A stretch of 64,000 nucleotides of DNA from the NCBI RefSeq assembly GCF_003228315.1, contig NZ_CP029693.1, positions 6,420,501 through 6,484,500 on the forward strand, read 5' to 3'. The notes beneath the pieces are model-generated. The model saw only the letters and a program-made list of their open reading frames with translations. It was not told where the DNA came from and made no database searches. Below are positions 34,803-43,089 of this stretch, piece by piece; position 1 is the first letter of the stretch, and every line of letters begins with the position of its first letter. The position numbers were made by a program, and so were the translations under genes. The DNA comes from Pseudomonas putida (GTDB lineage Bacteria > Pseudomonadota > Gammaproteobacteria > Pseudomonadales > Pseudomonadaceae).

Positions 34803-35375
34803 GTGCAGGCGACCCGTTTGACCCTGATCTGCCACGCTCGAACCGTCGCACAAAAATTGGCGAGATTTCCTACAAACGAAACTTTGGAGATGGATTGGCA
34901 GTCGGCCAGGGGCTCGCGCAGCGTTCAGTCCAAGGGTTCCCCCAGGCTGTTGAGCGCGCCCGAACTGCGCACCCGGCAGACCGCCGAGCTGTTTGGCAGT
35001 GACATGGAGATTGTCGAGGCACTCAGGGATTGCGATTTCGGGCGCTGGAAGGGCGTGCGTATCAAGGACCTGCAAAAGAACGAACCCGAACAACTCCAGA
35101 GCTGGCTCGTCGACCAGGACGGCGCACCCCATGGCGGCGAGTCGGTGACGAAGGTTATCGAGCGCGTAGTCGCCTGGCTGACGACACTGCAATCGTCGCC
35201 AGGACATGTCATCGCCATCACCCATCCGTTTATCATCCGCGCCGCGCTGACACATGTGCTGCACAGTTCGGCGTTCAACCTGATTGATGTGGAGCCGTTG
35301 TCGGCCATCGAACTCCAGTTCAATGGTTGCTGGCGACTCCGCTTGCCGGGCATCGCGCCCGAAGGAACGCTTTGA
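34803..35375 (+). CDS. Histidine phosphatase-family protein with altered RHG motif
   Basis: A 190-residue protein of the phosphoglycerate mutase-like fold, GTG start with GAGAGA upstream. The usual catalytic RHG near the N-terminus reads C-H-A in LTLICHARTV, keeping the His but replacing the first Arg. The second His is in VIAITHPFIIR near residue 140, and the DFGRWKG and GGESVTKVIERV blocks match cobalamin-type phosphatases. Its stop overlaps the CobF start in TGATG, so the two are translationally coupled. A role in cobalamin nucleotide-loop assembly (CobC-like) is inferred from that coupling. Loss of the Arg may lower or change phosphatase activity. Confidence 0.75.
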   Translation: MQATRLTLICHARTVAQKLARFPTNETLEMDWQSARGSRSVQSKGSPRLLSAPELRTRQTAELFGSDMEIVEALRDCDFGRWKGVRIKDLQKNEPEQLQSWLVDQDGAPHGGESVTKVIERVVAWLTTLQSSPGHVIAITHPFIIRAALTHVLHSSAFNLIDVEPLSAIELQFNGCWRLRLPGIAPEGTL

Positions 35376-36130
35376 TGAAAAAAATCCTGGTCATCGGCAT
35401 TGGCGCCGGCAATCCCGACTACATCACCATGCAGGCGGTGAAGGCGCTGAATCAGGCCGACGTGTTTTTCCTCATGGACAAGGGCCAGAGCAAAGACAAG
35501 CTGATCGATCTGCGCCGTGAAATTTGCGAACGCTACATCACCGATCCTGACTACCGCTTTGTCGAAGCCCAGAGTCCGGAACGCGAGCGGGGCGAGGTGG
35601 ATTACACCTCCAGCGTCGACGACTTGAACCTGGCCAAGCAACGCACCTTCGAGCGGCTGATCAACGAGCAACTGGCAGACGGCCAGTGCGGCGGTTTCCT
35701 GGTGTGGGGCGATCCGGCGCTGTACGACAGCACCATTCGCATCCTGCAGGCGATTCTGGCGTCAGGCACTTGTGCCTTCGAGTTCGAGGTCATTCCCGGC
35801 ATCACCAGCGTCCAGGCCCTGGCGGCGCAACACAAGGTGCCGCTCAATCAGATCGGGCGCTCGGTGGAAATCACCACCGGCCGGCGCCTGGCGGCGGGGC
35901 AGGTGAGTGATGCCGATTGCCTGGTGGTGATGCTCGACGCGCAGGATTCGTATCACCACGTGGCGGACAAGGACACCGAGATTTACTGGGGGGCCTACCT
36001 GGGCACGCCGGATGAGATCCTGATCAGCGGCCGGCTGGGGGATGTGGAGGATGAGATCGAGCGGGTGCGCAAGGCGGCCCGGGTGGCCAATGGGTGGATC
36101 ATGGATACGTATTTGTTGCGTAAGCCTTGA
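35375..36130 (+). CDS. cobF: Precorrin-6A synthase (deacetylating) CobF
   Basis: A 251-residue SAM-dependent methyltransferase of the tetrapyrrole methylase family. It methylates C-1 of precorrin-5 and releases acetate to give precorrin-6A in aerobic cobalamin synthesis. The family's GIGAGNPDYITMQAVKALN start, the VWGDPALYDSTIRIL block and VIPGITSVQALAA are all present. The length matches CobF (about 250 residues). It overlaps the phosphatase gene upstream by one base. No other cob gene is in the window, which is normal for Pseudomonas, where cobF is often detached. Confidence 0.92.
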   Translation: MKKILVIGIGAGNPDYITMQAVKALNQADVFFLMDKGQSKDKLIDLRREICERYITDPDYRFVEAQSPERERGEVDYTSSVDDLNLAKQRTFERLINEQLADGQCGGFLVWGDPALYDSTIRILQAILASGTCAFEFEVIPGITSVQALAAQHKVPLNQIGRSVEITTGRRLAAGQVSDADCLVVMLDAQDSYHHVADKDTEIYWGAYLGTPDEILISGRLGDVEDEIERVRKAARVANGWIMDTYLLRKP

Positions 36131-36151
36131 GTCATTTGGTGTCTGGGCTGA

Positions 36152-36222
36152 CGCCATCGCGAGCAAGCTCGGCTCCTACAGGGCAGGCGGCGATCCTGTA
36201 GGAGCCGAGCTTGCTCGCGATG
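36152..36222. repeat. REPIN, short spacer
   Basis: REP cores of the variant CGAGCAAGCTCGGCTCCTACAG facing each other, between convergent cobF and the GlxA-type regulator gene. Confidence 0.82.
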
Positions 36223-36239
36223 AGGCCAGTCCAGACACC

Positions 36240-37214
36240 TCAGGAAATGACCTTCACTCCACGCCCAAACCGCTCCCGATACACCGACGGCGGCACCCCG
36301 ACCACCGTGCGAAACGCCACCCGAAAACTTTCCACCGACCGATAACCACAATGCTGGGCAATCTGCTCGGTGTTCTGGTTCGTGCTTTCCAGCAGTTCCC
36401 GGGCGCGACCCAGGCGTTCGTGTTGCAGCCAGGTCTTGGGCGACTGGCCGCTGGCTTCGGTGAAGCGCCGCAGGAAGGTGCGCTCGCTCATCGCCGCTTC
36501 GCTGGCCAGGTCGCGCACCTCCAGCGGTTCATGCAAGCGCTCCCTTGCCCACTGCATGACGCGGGAAAGATCGCTGCGTGGCGTAGGACTGACCGGCGTG
36601 GGAATGAACTGTGCCTGGCCACCGGTGCGTTGCGGTGACATCACCAGCCGCCGAGCCACCGCGTTGGCCACCTGGGTGCCGAAATCCCGCGCCACCAGAT
36701 GCAGGCAGGCATCGATGCCGGCGGCACTGCCGGCGGACGTGATCAACTGGCCCGAATCGACATACAACACGTCCGGGTCCACCAGAATGTTGGGAAAACG
36801 CTCGGCCAGCTCCGTGGCGTAGCGCCAGTGTGTCGTGGCGCCGTGGCCGTCGAGCAGGCCGGTGGCCGCCAGCACGAACACCCCCGAGCAGATCGACAGT
36901 AACCGCGCGCCCCGGGCATGGGCCTGGCGCAGGGCGTTGATCAGCGCCTCAGGCGCCGGCGCGTGGCGATCGCGCCAGCCGGGAATGATGATGGTCCGGG
37001 CTTGTCCGAGCAGATCCAGGCCGCCGTCGGCCAGTACCTGAATGCCGCCCATGGCGCGCATCGGTCCCTGGTCCACGGCGACGATCCGGTGTTCGTACCA
37101 GGGAAATTCGAACTCTGGACGTGCCAGGCCGAAGATCTCGACGGCGATGCCGAACTCAAAGGTACAGAGGCCGTCGTAGGCCAGGATGGCGACCAATCCA
37201 GGGGCAGATTGCAT
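36240..37214 (-). CDS. GlxA-family transcriptional regulator
   Basis: A 324-residue regulator: an N-terminal DJ-1/PfpI-like domain (about 1-190; VAILAYDGLCTFEFGIAVEIFG, then LLSICSGVFVLAATGLLDG around the elbow Cys) followed by an AraC-type DNA-binding domain with two helix-turn-helix units (EAAMSERTFLRRFTEASGQ and AQHCGYRSVESFRVAFR). This GlxA/FtrA layout regulates catabolic or stress genes in many Pseudomonas. The start at 37214 is set by family alignment; the ribosome-binding site is weak. It is divergent from the rhodanese gene 102 bases away, its likely target. Confidence 0.87.
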   Translation of the reverse strand: MQSAPGLVAILAYDGLCTFEFGIAVEIFGLARPEFEFPWYEHRIVAVDQGPMRAMGGIQVLADGGLDLLGQARTIIIPGWRDRHAPAPEALINALRQAHARGARLLSICSGVFVLAATGLLDGHGATTHWRYATELAERFPNILVDPDVLYVDSGQLITSAGSAAGIDACLHLVARDFGTQVANAVARRLVMSPQRTGGQAQFIPTPVSPTPRSDLSRVMQWARERLHEPLEVRDLASEAAMSERTFLRRFTEASGQSPKTWLQHERLGRARELLESTNQNTEQIAQHCGYRSVESFRVAFRTVVGVPPSVYRERFGRGVKVIS

Positions 37215-37315
37215 TTGGCGGAAAGTTCCCGGTGAGTGTCTTGTCCGCCACTGTAGCGGCAAGTGGCGGGCGGATAAAGTCTGTTCACACCCACGGAAAA
37301 TATGGAGAACAACCC

Positions 37316-37750
37316 ATGACCAGTCTGGTTCGCGAAATCCCCGCCGCCCCTTCGGCCATTGCCCTGATGCATTTCAGCAATCGCCTGACCTTCGAAACAG
37401 ACTGTTCCGATGTCTATGGCAGCCAGCAGGCCGGGGAAGTCGATTTTGTCCTGGTCGATGTGCGGGGCCCGCTGGCCTTCGAGCGTGGGCATGTGCCCGG
37501 CGCGATCAATATTCCGGGGCGAATGCTCACGGTCGAAACGCTGGCGGGCTACCCGAAAAACAGTCTGTTCGTGGTCTATTGCGCAGGCCCGCACTGCAAT
37601 GGCGCGAACAAGGCCGCGGTGAAACTGGCGGCGCTGGGGTACCCGGTCAAGGAGATGATCGGCGGGGTGACCGGGTGGCTGGATGAGGGGTTTGAGTTGA
37701 GTGTGGTGGTGCAGCGGCCGGCCATTACGGCTGTCAGTTGCGAATGCTGA
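37316..37750 (+). CDS. Single-domain rhodanese
   Basis: A 144-residue rhodanese-like protein. It has the DVRGPLAFERGHVPGAINIPG block and an active loop CAGPHCNGANKAA whose first Cys (near residue 89) is the sulfurtransferase nucleophile; a second Cys lies five residues on. Residues 1-40 are an unusual N-terminal extension. It is cytoplasmic, with no signal peptide. It is divergent from the GlxA-type regulator, which probably controls it. The physiological sulfur donor and acceptor are unknown. GGAG lies upstream of the ATG. Confidence 0.85.
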   Translation: MTSLVREIPAAPSAIALMHFSNRLTFETDCSDVYGSQQAGEVDFVLVDVRGPLAFERGHVPGAINIPGRMLTVETLAGYPKNSLFVVYCAGPHCNGANKAAVKLAALGYPVKEMIGGVTGWLDEGFELSVVVQRPAITAVSCEC

Positions 37751-37754
37751 TGTA

Positions 37755-37873
37755 CCTGTAGGAGCGAGCCTGCTCGCGAAAAACCTGAGGGCGCCGCGGA
37801 GCATCTGGTTTTACGCGTTATCGTTCGCGACCATCGCGACCATCGCGACCATCGCGAGCAGGCTCGCTCCTAC
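37755..37873. repeat. REPIN with internal 9-bp tandem repeat
   Basis: An inverted REP pair whose right half is preceded by three copies of GACCATCGC, apparently slippage of the REP edge. Its last bases supply the TAG stop of the amidotransferase gene. Confidence 0.88.
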
Positions 37874-38508
37874 ATTTGAATTGCGGCCAGCCATTTATCC
37901 AGCGTCCCCTGCAGCCAGTCAAAAACGGCGGCATGGGCAGCACTGTCCTGCGGATCCCGAGGCAGCGGCGACTCCTCACCAAAATGTTGATTCAGCACCG
38001 CCACCGACTGCGCGTTCCATTCCGGATGAAACTGCAACCCCACCCGCGTCGGCCCGACGCAATACATCTGCTGTTCGCACTGCGCGCTGCTGACCAGCAA
38101 TTGCGCACCCGGTGGCAGGTCGATGGCGTCTTCGTGCCACTCCAATACCTTCAATGTCTTTCCATCGGTGAACGACACATCGGTCCATCCGGTTTCCGTC
38201 CGGTCCATGCGCCGCACATTGCCGCCCAGGCTCAGCGCCAGCAGTTGCGCGCCGAGGCAGATGGCGAACACCGCCGCACCTTGATCCAGGCTGCCCGCCA
38301 ACCATTGGCGTTCGTCTTCCAGCCATTGCGGCCCGGCATTGGACTCAAAAGGCCCGCCTAACAGAATCGCTGGTGCGCCACTGACGGGTGGCAACTGGCC
38401 AAGGTCGGCGCGAAAGACGTTCAGCGTCACGCCACGGGAGGCTGCCCAGTCGGCAATGGCCCCCGGCCCTTCGGCGGGGTGGTGCTGGATAAGGTTGAGT
38501 TCGGTCAT
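37870..38508 (-). CDS. Class I glutamine amidotransferase
   Basis: A 212-residue stand-alone class I amidotransferase-like protein, similar to the GMP synthase-type or GuaA-like family. The nucleophile elbow AICLGAQLLAL has Cys near residue 85, and GLQFHPEW near 165 provides the catalytic His and downstream Glu. It probably hydrolyses glutamine or a gamma-glutamyl compound; no acceptor-domain partner is adjacent. The stop codon TAG is contributed by the flanking REP unit (the TAG of GTAGGAGCGAGC), so the C-terminus was set by repeat insertion. ATG at 38508 is chosen over a GTG one codon earlier. Confidence 0.84.
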   Translation of the reverse strand: MTELNLIQHHPAEGPGAIADWAASRGVTLNVFRADLGQLPPVSGAPAILLGGPFESNAGPQWLEDERQWLAGSLDQGAAVFAICLGAQLLALSLGGNVRRMDRTETGWTDVSFTDGKTLKVLEWHEDAIDLPPGAQLLVSSAQCEQQMYCVGPTRVGLQFHPEWNAQSVAVLNQHFGEESPLPRDPQDSAAHAAVFDWLQGTLDKWLAAIQM

Positions 38509-38723
38509 CACGCTACTCTTGTGCCTTGAGTCAGGCGCTCAATGTGCCGCAAAACAGGACGCGTCACCAGCCAGTCTCTGCAGGGCGGACGCCGGCGAAA
38601 TCTTGTGCCACCGCACAAGCCGCTCTAGACTGCCGGCCACTTCGGTCCATGTCCGCCACAAGCGAACGACCGAAAGCTGCCAATCGAGCTGCCAATAAAA
38701 GCCTCCGCACACGGGAGTTATAA

Positions 38724-39503
38724 ATGAAGAAGCTAGTGATGTTCGGTGCCCTGGCACTGTCGATGTTGTCCCTGACCGCCGTGGCCGACGACGCCAAGCC
38801 GATCCGCATCGGTATCGAAGCCGGTTACCCACCGTTCTCGATGAAAACCCCAGATGGCAAACTCACCGGTTTCGACGTCGATATCGGCGACGCGCTGTGC
38901 GAGCAGATGAAAGTCAAGTGCACCTGGGTCGAGCAGGAATTCGACGGCCTGATCCCGGCGCTGAAGGTCAAGAAAATCGACGCCATCCTGTCGTCCATGA
39001 CCATCACTGACGATCGCAAGAAGAACGTCGATTTCACCATCAAGTACTACCACACCCCGGCGCGCTTCGTGATGAAGGAAGGCACCGATATCAAGGACCC
39101 GCTGACCGAACTCAAGGGCAAGAAAGTCGGTGTGCTGCGCGCCAGTACCCACGATCGCTTCGCCACTGACGTGCTGGTGCCGGCCGGGATTGAGCTGGTG
39201 CGTTACGGCTCCCAGCAGGAAGCGAACCTGGACATGGTGTCCGGTCGCATCGACGCGCTGTTGGCAGACTCGGTCAACCTGGACGAAGGTTTCCTGAAAA
39301 CCGACGCGGGCAAAGGCTTCGCGTTCGTAGGCCCGACCTATGAAGATCCCAAGTACTTCGGCGGCGGCGCCGGCATTGCTGTGCGCAAGGGTGACAAGGA
39401 ACTGGCGGACAAATTCAACACCGCCATCACCGAAATCCGCGCCAATGGCAAGTACAAGCAAGTGCAGGACAAGTACTTCAACTTTGACGTGTACGGGCAT
39501 TAA
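38724..39503 (+). CDS. Periplasmic basic-amino-acid binding protein, AotJ/ArgT-like
   Basis: A 259-residue family 3 solute-binding protein with a signal peptide (residues 1-21, ending AVADDA). The mature protein shows IRIGIEAGYPPFSMKTPDGKLTGFDVDIGDALC, the hinge ASTHDRFATDV and GIAVRKGDKELADKFN blocks, as in lysine/arginine/ornithine-binding proteins. It would deliver ligand to an inner-membrane permease, but no permease or ATPase gene is nearby, so it is an orphan that may share another transporter. A terminator follows directly. The next gene encodes an AotO-like enzyme, which supports an arginine-related ligand. Confidence 0.88.
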   Translation: MKKLVMFGALALSMLSLTAVADDAKPIRIGIEAGYPPFSMKTPDGKLTGFDVDIGDALCEQMKVKCTWVEQEFDGLIPALKVKKIDAILSSMTITDDRKKNVDFTIKYYHTPARFVMKEGTDIKDPLTELKGKKVGVLRASTHDRFATDVLVPAGIELVRYGSQQEANLDMVSGRIDALLADSVNLDEGFLKTDAGKGFAFVGPTYEDPKYFGGGAGIAVRKGDKELADKFNTAITEIRANGKYKQVQDKYFNFDVYGH

Positions 39504-39512
39504 TACGCTGTA

Positions 39513-39552
39513 GAAAAAGGTGGCCCCGTTGACGCGGTGGCCACTTTTTTTA
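39513..39552 (+). terminator. Rho-independent terminator
   Basis: A stem GGTGGCC/GGCCACT with an A-run before and seven T after, ten bases beyond the binding-protein stop. Confidence 0.85.
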
Positions 39553-39574
39553 TGCTCTTTATTCAACAGAGATT

Positions 39575-39667
39575 CCTGTGGGAGCGAGCCTGCTCGCGAT
39601 GGCGATTGATCAGTCAGCGCATCAGTGCCTGACAAAACGCTATCGCGAGCAGGCTCGCTCCCACAGG
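39575..39667. repeat. REPIN
   Basis: An inverted REP pair with GTGGGAGCGAGC at both ends. Confidence 0.9.
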
Positions 39668-39704
39668 TGATCTAGCCGTTTTCCAGCATTCAGGAGTTCC
39701 CCCC

Positions 39705-40817
39705 ATGCGACGCATCGACCACACACTTCCCTGGAGTCACCTCGGCACCGAGCGCACGCTGAGTGTGTTTCGCTACGGCACAGGCACTCGCAAGGTCTAC
39801 ATCCAGGCCAGCCTGCACGCCGACGAACTGCCGGGCATGCGCACCGCCTGGGAACTGAAAAAACGCCTGGCCGAACTGGAGAGCCAGGGCCATTTGCAAG
39901 GCGTGATCGAGCTGGTGCCGGTGGCCAATCCCATTGGCCTCGACCAGCACCTGCAAGGCAGCCACATGGGCCGTTTCGAGCTGGGCAGTGGCAAGAATTT
40001 CAACCGCGCGTTCGTCGAACTCAGCGCGCCGGTGGCGCAGTTGATCGGTGATCGCCTGGGCAGCGATGCCGCCGCCAACATCGTATTGATCCGCCAGGCC
40101 ATGGGCCAGGTACTCGACGATCTGCCGGCACCGGCTTCACAGCTCGAAGCCATGCATCGCCTGCTGCTGCGCCATGCCTGCGATGCCGATATCACCCTCG
40201 ATCTGCATTGCGACTTCGATGCCGCGATTCACATCTACGCCTTGCCCCAGCACTGGTCGCAATGGCAATCCCTGGCGGCGCGCCTGAAGGCTGGCGTGGC
40301 CTTGCTGTGCGAAGATTCCGGTGGCAGCTCCTTCGACGAATCCTGTTCTTCGCCCTGGTTGCGCCTGGCCAAGGCCTTCCCCGATGCGGCCATTCCGCCG
40401 GCCAACCTGGCGACCACCCTGGAGCTGGGGAGCATGGGCGACACCCGGGTCGATCAGGCGCAAGCCAACTGTGAAGCGATCCTGGGCTTTCTTGCCGAAC
40501 AGGGTTTCATCACCGGCGACTGGCCGGCAGCTCCCGCAGAGTGCTGCGAAGGCATGCCGTTCGAGGGCACCCAGTATCTGTTCGCGCCCCATCATGGCGT
40601 GGTCAGTTTCCTGCGCGAGGCCGGTGAATGGGTGGAGAAGGGCGATGCGCTGTTTGAGGTGGTCGACCCGCTGAGCGACAAGGTCACTACCGTGAGTGCC
40701 GGGACCAGCGGTGTGTTGTTTGCCATTGATCGCGGGCGTTATACCCAACCGGGAACCTGGCAGGCCAAGGTGGCGGGGCGCGAGCCGATTCGCACGGGCA
40801 AACTCATCAACGACTGA
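39705..40817 (+). CDS. Succinylglutamate desuccinylase/aspartoacylase-family protein, AotO-like
   Basis: A 370-residue zinc hydrolase of the AstE/AspA superfamily. Zinc ligands are in QASLHADELPG (His and Glu near residues 39-42) and in the LDLHCD segment near 168 (second His). The catalytic Glu candidate is in TTLELGS. The C-terminal domain with SFLREAGEWVEKGDALFEVVDP is biotin/lipoyl-like. It is longer than AstE and matches AotO of the P. aeruginosa arginine transport operon. AGGAG precedes the start. With the binding protein upstream it recalls part of aotJQMOP, but the membrane and ATPase genes are missing. The exact substrate is unknown. Confidence 0.83.
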   Translation: MRRIDHTLPWSHLGTERTLSVFRYGTGTRKVYIQASLHADELPGMRTAWELKKRLAELESQGHLQGVIELVPVANPIGLDQHLQGSHMGRFELGSGKNFNRAFVELSAPVAQLIGDRLGSDAAANIVLIRQAMGQVLDDLPAPASQLEAMHRLLLRHACDADITLDLHCDFDAAIHIYALPQHWSQWQSLAARLKAGVALLCEDSGGSSFDESCSSPWLRLAKAFPDAAIPPANLATTLELGSMGDTRVDQAQANCEAILGFLAEQGFITGDWPAAPAECCEGMPFEGTQYLFAPHHGVVSFLREAGEWVEKGDALFEVVDPLSDKVTTVSAGTSGVLFAIDRGRYTQPGTWQAKVAGREPIRTGKLIND

Positions 40818-40837
40818 CGCCGAGTCTTTGTTTGATC

Positions 40838-40939
40838 GTTCCCACGCTCTGCGTGGGAATGCAGCCCGGGACGCTCCGCGTCCCAGAAGCCGAACGCAGA
40901 GCGTCCGTTGAGGCATTCCCACGCGGAGCGTGGGAATGA
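40838..40939. repeat. REP-like repeat of the GTTCCCACGC family
   Basis: GTTCCCACGCTCTGCGTGGGAA at the left and its inverted counterpart at the right enclose GGGACGCTCCGCGTCCC. This is a Pseudomonas hairpin family distinct from the GTAGGAGCGAGC REPs. Confidence 0.82.
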
Positions 40940-41006
40940 TTATGTCCGGGCATGTTTCACAGTGTTAGGCTCAACCCCGAATCCTGCGCTCTGAGAAGGA
41001 AGGCTC

Positions 41007-41723
41007 ATGTTGAAATTTCTTGCTCTGCTCACGTTGCTGGCATCCGCCGCTGTCCACGCTCAATCCCCGCTGCAAACCGATCTGCCGCTCAAATACCTGG
41101 AGCAGGCCACCCCCGATTCCCGCGATCAACCCCTGGTGATCTTTCTCCACGGTTACGGCAGTAACGAGCAGGACCTGTTCGGCATGAAGGATGAGTTGCC
41201 TGCGTCATACACCTACCTGTCGGTGCGGGCGCCGATGGTGATGGAGGAGGGCAGTTACCAGTGGTTTCGCAAGAAGGGCGACGGCGCCTACAACGGTGAG
41301 ACCGATGATCTGAAGGACAGCGGCCAGGTGCTGCTGGATTTCATCGCCAAGGCCGCGCAGAAATATCACACCGAAGCGGGCAAGGTGTATCTGGTGGGGT
41401 TCAGCCAGGGCGCGATCATGTCCTACGAAGTTGCGTTGCGCCATCCGGAGGCGGTGGGCGGAATCGCGGCGTTGAGCGGGCGGATCCTGCCGGTGCTCAA
41501 GTCGGAACTGAAACCGGATGAAAAACGCCAGTCGCTGGCGATTTTCATCGGTCATGGCTCGGCGGACAAACGTCTGCCTTATAGCGACGGCACCGAGGCC
41601 AACAGCCTGTTGCAGAGCGTGTCACTGGAGCCCGAGTTTCACGGCTATCAGGGTGTAGGGCACAACATCAGTGCCGAGGAATTGCAGGACCTGGGCGCCT
41701 GGTTGCAGCGCCTCAACCCCTGA
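41007..41723 (+). CDS. Secreted carboxylesterase/phospholipase-type hydrolase
   Basis: A 238-residue alpha/beta hydrolase with a signal peptide (about 1-18, ending AVHA). The esterase core shows VIFLHGYGSNEQD, the nucleophile elbow VGFSQGA (Ser near residue 134), IGHGSADKRLPY with the catalytic Asp and GVGHNIS with His. This is the carboxylesterase/thioesterase-1 family (EstB/YpfH-like); the signal peptide places it in the periplasm. AAGGAAGG precedes the ATG. It stands alone and is convergent with a small secreted protein gene. The substrate is unknown. Confidence 0.86.
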   Translation: MLKFLALLTLLASAAVHAQSPLQTDLPLKYLEQATPDSRDQPLVIFLHGYGSNEQDLFGMKDELPASYTYLSVRAPMVMEEGSYQWFRKKGDGAYNGETDDLKDSGQVLLDFIAKAAQKYHTEAGKVYLVGFSQGAIMSYEVALRHPEAVGGIAALSGRILPVLKSELKPDEKRQSLAIFIGHGSADKRLPYSDGTEANSLLQSVSLEPEFHGYQGVGHNISAEELQDLGAWLQRLNP

Positions 41724-41726
41724 CGC

Positions 41727-42296
41727 TCATTTGCCGCTGACGATCTGTTTGATCAGTGTTTCGTGGGCCGCCATGTCGCCGGGACGGGAAATGACCTGAA
41801 TGACCGTCATGTGGCTGCCCGAGGCGGCCATCAGCGTGGTGTTGAGGGTCATGCCGCCACCCTGGGTAGCGGTGCTGTCGACCTGACGCACACCCAGGCC
41901 TGAGCTTTTCAGGGTCAGGCTCTTTTCGCTGAGCTTGTTGTAGTCCGGCAAGGCCTTGCGTTGTGCCGCGTCGAAGTCGGCCACGGTGCCATCCAGGAAT
42001 GCGCCGTCATTGTCCTTGACCGTGGTGCCCTCCGGCAGACTGTTCTGCGCGGCGATGACCACGGTCTTGGTGGTCTCGTTGGCGTACATGGTACCGCTCG
42101 CGCCATTGTTGCTCGGCAGCGCATTGGCCACGAAGCCCTTGGGCAGGGTGAAGGTGAACTTGCCGTCGAGCATCGAGACCTTCTGTACCGGCGCCTCTTT
42201 CTTGGCCGTGGCCTTGGCGGCCTGTGCATTCAAGGCTCCCAAAGCGGTGGCCATCGCCAGCATCAGGACAACGGCTTTTTTACTCAACAGTGACAT
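41727..42296 (-). CDS. Secreted DcrB-like protein of unknown function
   Basis: A 189-residue protein with a signal peptide (about 1-26, ending NAQA). The mature part begins with a Lys/Ala linker, then the segment SMLDGKFTFTLPKGFVANAL and further beta strands reminiscent of the PsbP/DcrB fold. There is no Cys, so it is not a lipoprotein. GGAG lies eight bases before the start. It is convergent with the esterase, only three bases between the stops. I recognise similar proteins in Pseudomonas as hypothetical. No role can be stated. Confidence 0.7.
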   Translation of the reverse strand: MSLLSKKAVVLMLAMATALGALNAQAAKATAKKEAPVQKVSMLDGKFTFTLPKGFVANALPSNNGASGTMYANETTKTVVIAAQNSLPEGTTVKDNDGAFLDGTVADFDAAQRKALPDYNKLSEKSLTLKSSGLGVRQVDSTATQGGGMTLNTTLMAASGSHMTVIQVISRPGDMAAHETLIKQIVSGK

Positions 42297-42398
42297 GGGT
42301 CAATCTCCAGGGAGGGTCGCGCGGTGGGGCGCGATCATCCCATGGAGGCTGGAAAGCATTCCAGTGTGGACTAACGGACGGTCATGGATGCTCAGGTG

Positions 42399-42668
42399 TC
42401 AGGGGTATTGCTGTCTGGCATGCAAAACACTGACGATCTCGATTCGATCCGTTATTTGATAAACCACAAGGTAGTTGGGATGCACAACGATCTCGCGAGT
42501 GCCGGATAGTCGGCCAAATCGGTAGAGATAGGGATGTTCAGGAAGGGCCGATACAGCAATCTCAATGGCTTGTTGGAGCTCATACGCTGCTGCCAGATTA
42601 CGATCGCCGATATACATCAGAATTTGCCGGAGTTCGGCCCGCGCTTCGGGCCGCCACTCAACCAGCAT
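42399..42668 (-). CDS. ParE/RelE-family toxin
   Basis: An 89-residue protein of the ParE/RelE superfamily: MLVEWRPEARAELRQILMYIGDRNLAAAYELQ followed by LSGTREIVVHPNYLVVYQI and the C-terminal VSVLHARQQYP. The pattern, length and basic C-terminus are typical. ParE members poison gyrase and RelE members cut mRNA; this one is closer to ParE. It overlaps the antitoxin gene by 11 bases, so expression is coupled. The start at 42668 is chosen because the eight residues upstream do not fit the family. Confidence 0.82.
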   Translation of the reverse strand: MLVEWRPEARAELRQILMYIGDRNLAAAYELQQAIEIAVSALPEHPYLYRFGRLSGTREIVVHPNYLVVYQITDRIEIVSVLHARQQYP

Positions 42669-42849
42669 TGCGCTGTTTGCGCTTAGCCTCAAGAAGGGTT
42701 TGCATTTCAGCCATCACCTGATCGTGCGGAATGCTCGGGCGCGGATCATCCAGCGAAGCCTGTACCTTGGCGCGGAACCAGCGATCATAGCTGGCGGCTT
42801 GCTCTTCGGTTTCAAATTCGGAAACGATGGGGGAAAGTTCGGTGCTCAT
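42658..42849 (-). CDS. RelB/StbD-type antitoxin
   Basis: A 63-residue protein; the ATG at 42849 is preceded by GGAG. The sequence EFETEEQAASYDRWFRAKVQASLDDPRPSIPHDQVMAEM matches small stability-determinant antitoxins: an N-terminal acidic part and a helix that wraps the toxin, with the conserved 'D-R-P-SIPHD-V' pattern. It lies first in the operon, as antitoxins usually do, and would repress its own promoter with the toxin. Confidence 0.8.
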   Translation of the reverse strand: MSTELSPIVSEFETEEQAASYDRWFRAKVQASLDDPRPSIPHDQVMAEMQTLLEAKRKQRNAG

Positions 42850-43045
42850 GGTGATCTCCAGGATCAATGGGTAACAGTCTATTCGGAATGTAGTGTGTTG
42901 TCGTGGCCGCAGAGATGCAGTCCGGAACAAACCACCGAATCGAATCGTAAACACCGTACTTCCGACGACCAACCCGAAAAAATCGTAGGGCAAGTCCTCG
43001 ATTTTCCGTTTTTGTCAGACCGTGTAGGACCCCGAGTCACCACGA

Positions 43046-43085
43046 AATGCCTGTGGCGAGGAAGACTCCTGCCACTGGCATTCCC
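43046..43085 (-). terminator. Imperfect hairpin after the monooxygenase gene
   Basis: AATGCC...GTGGC pairs with GCCAC...GGCATT just beyond the stop at 43090 on the minus strand. The trailing T-run is weak. Confidence 0.4.
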
Positions 43086-43089
43086 GGCA

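Noticed and set aside
37829..37858. Three tandem GACCATCGC units considered as a CRISPR or regulatory iteron array
   Set aside because: The units are only 9 bp, without spacers, and form part of a REP edge, so slippage is the simple explanation.
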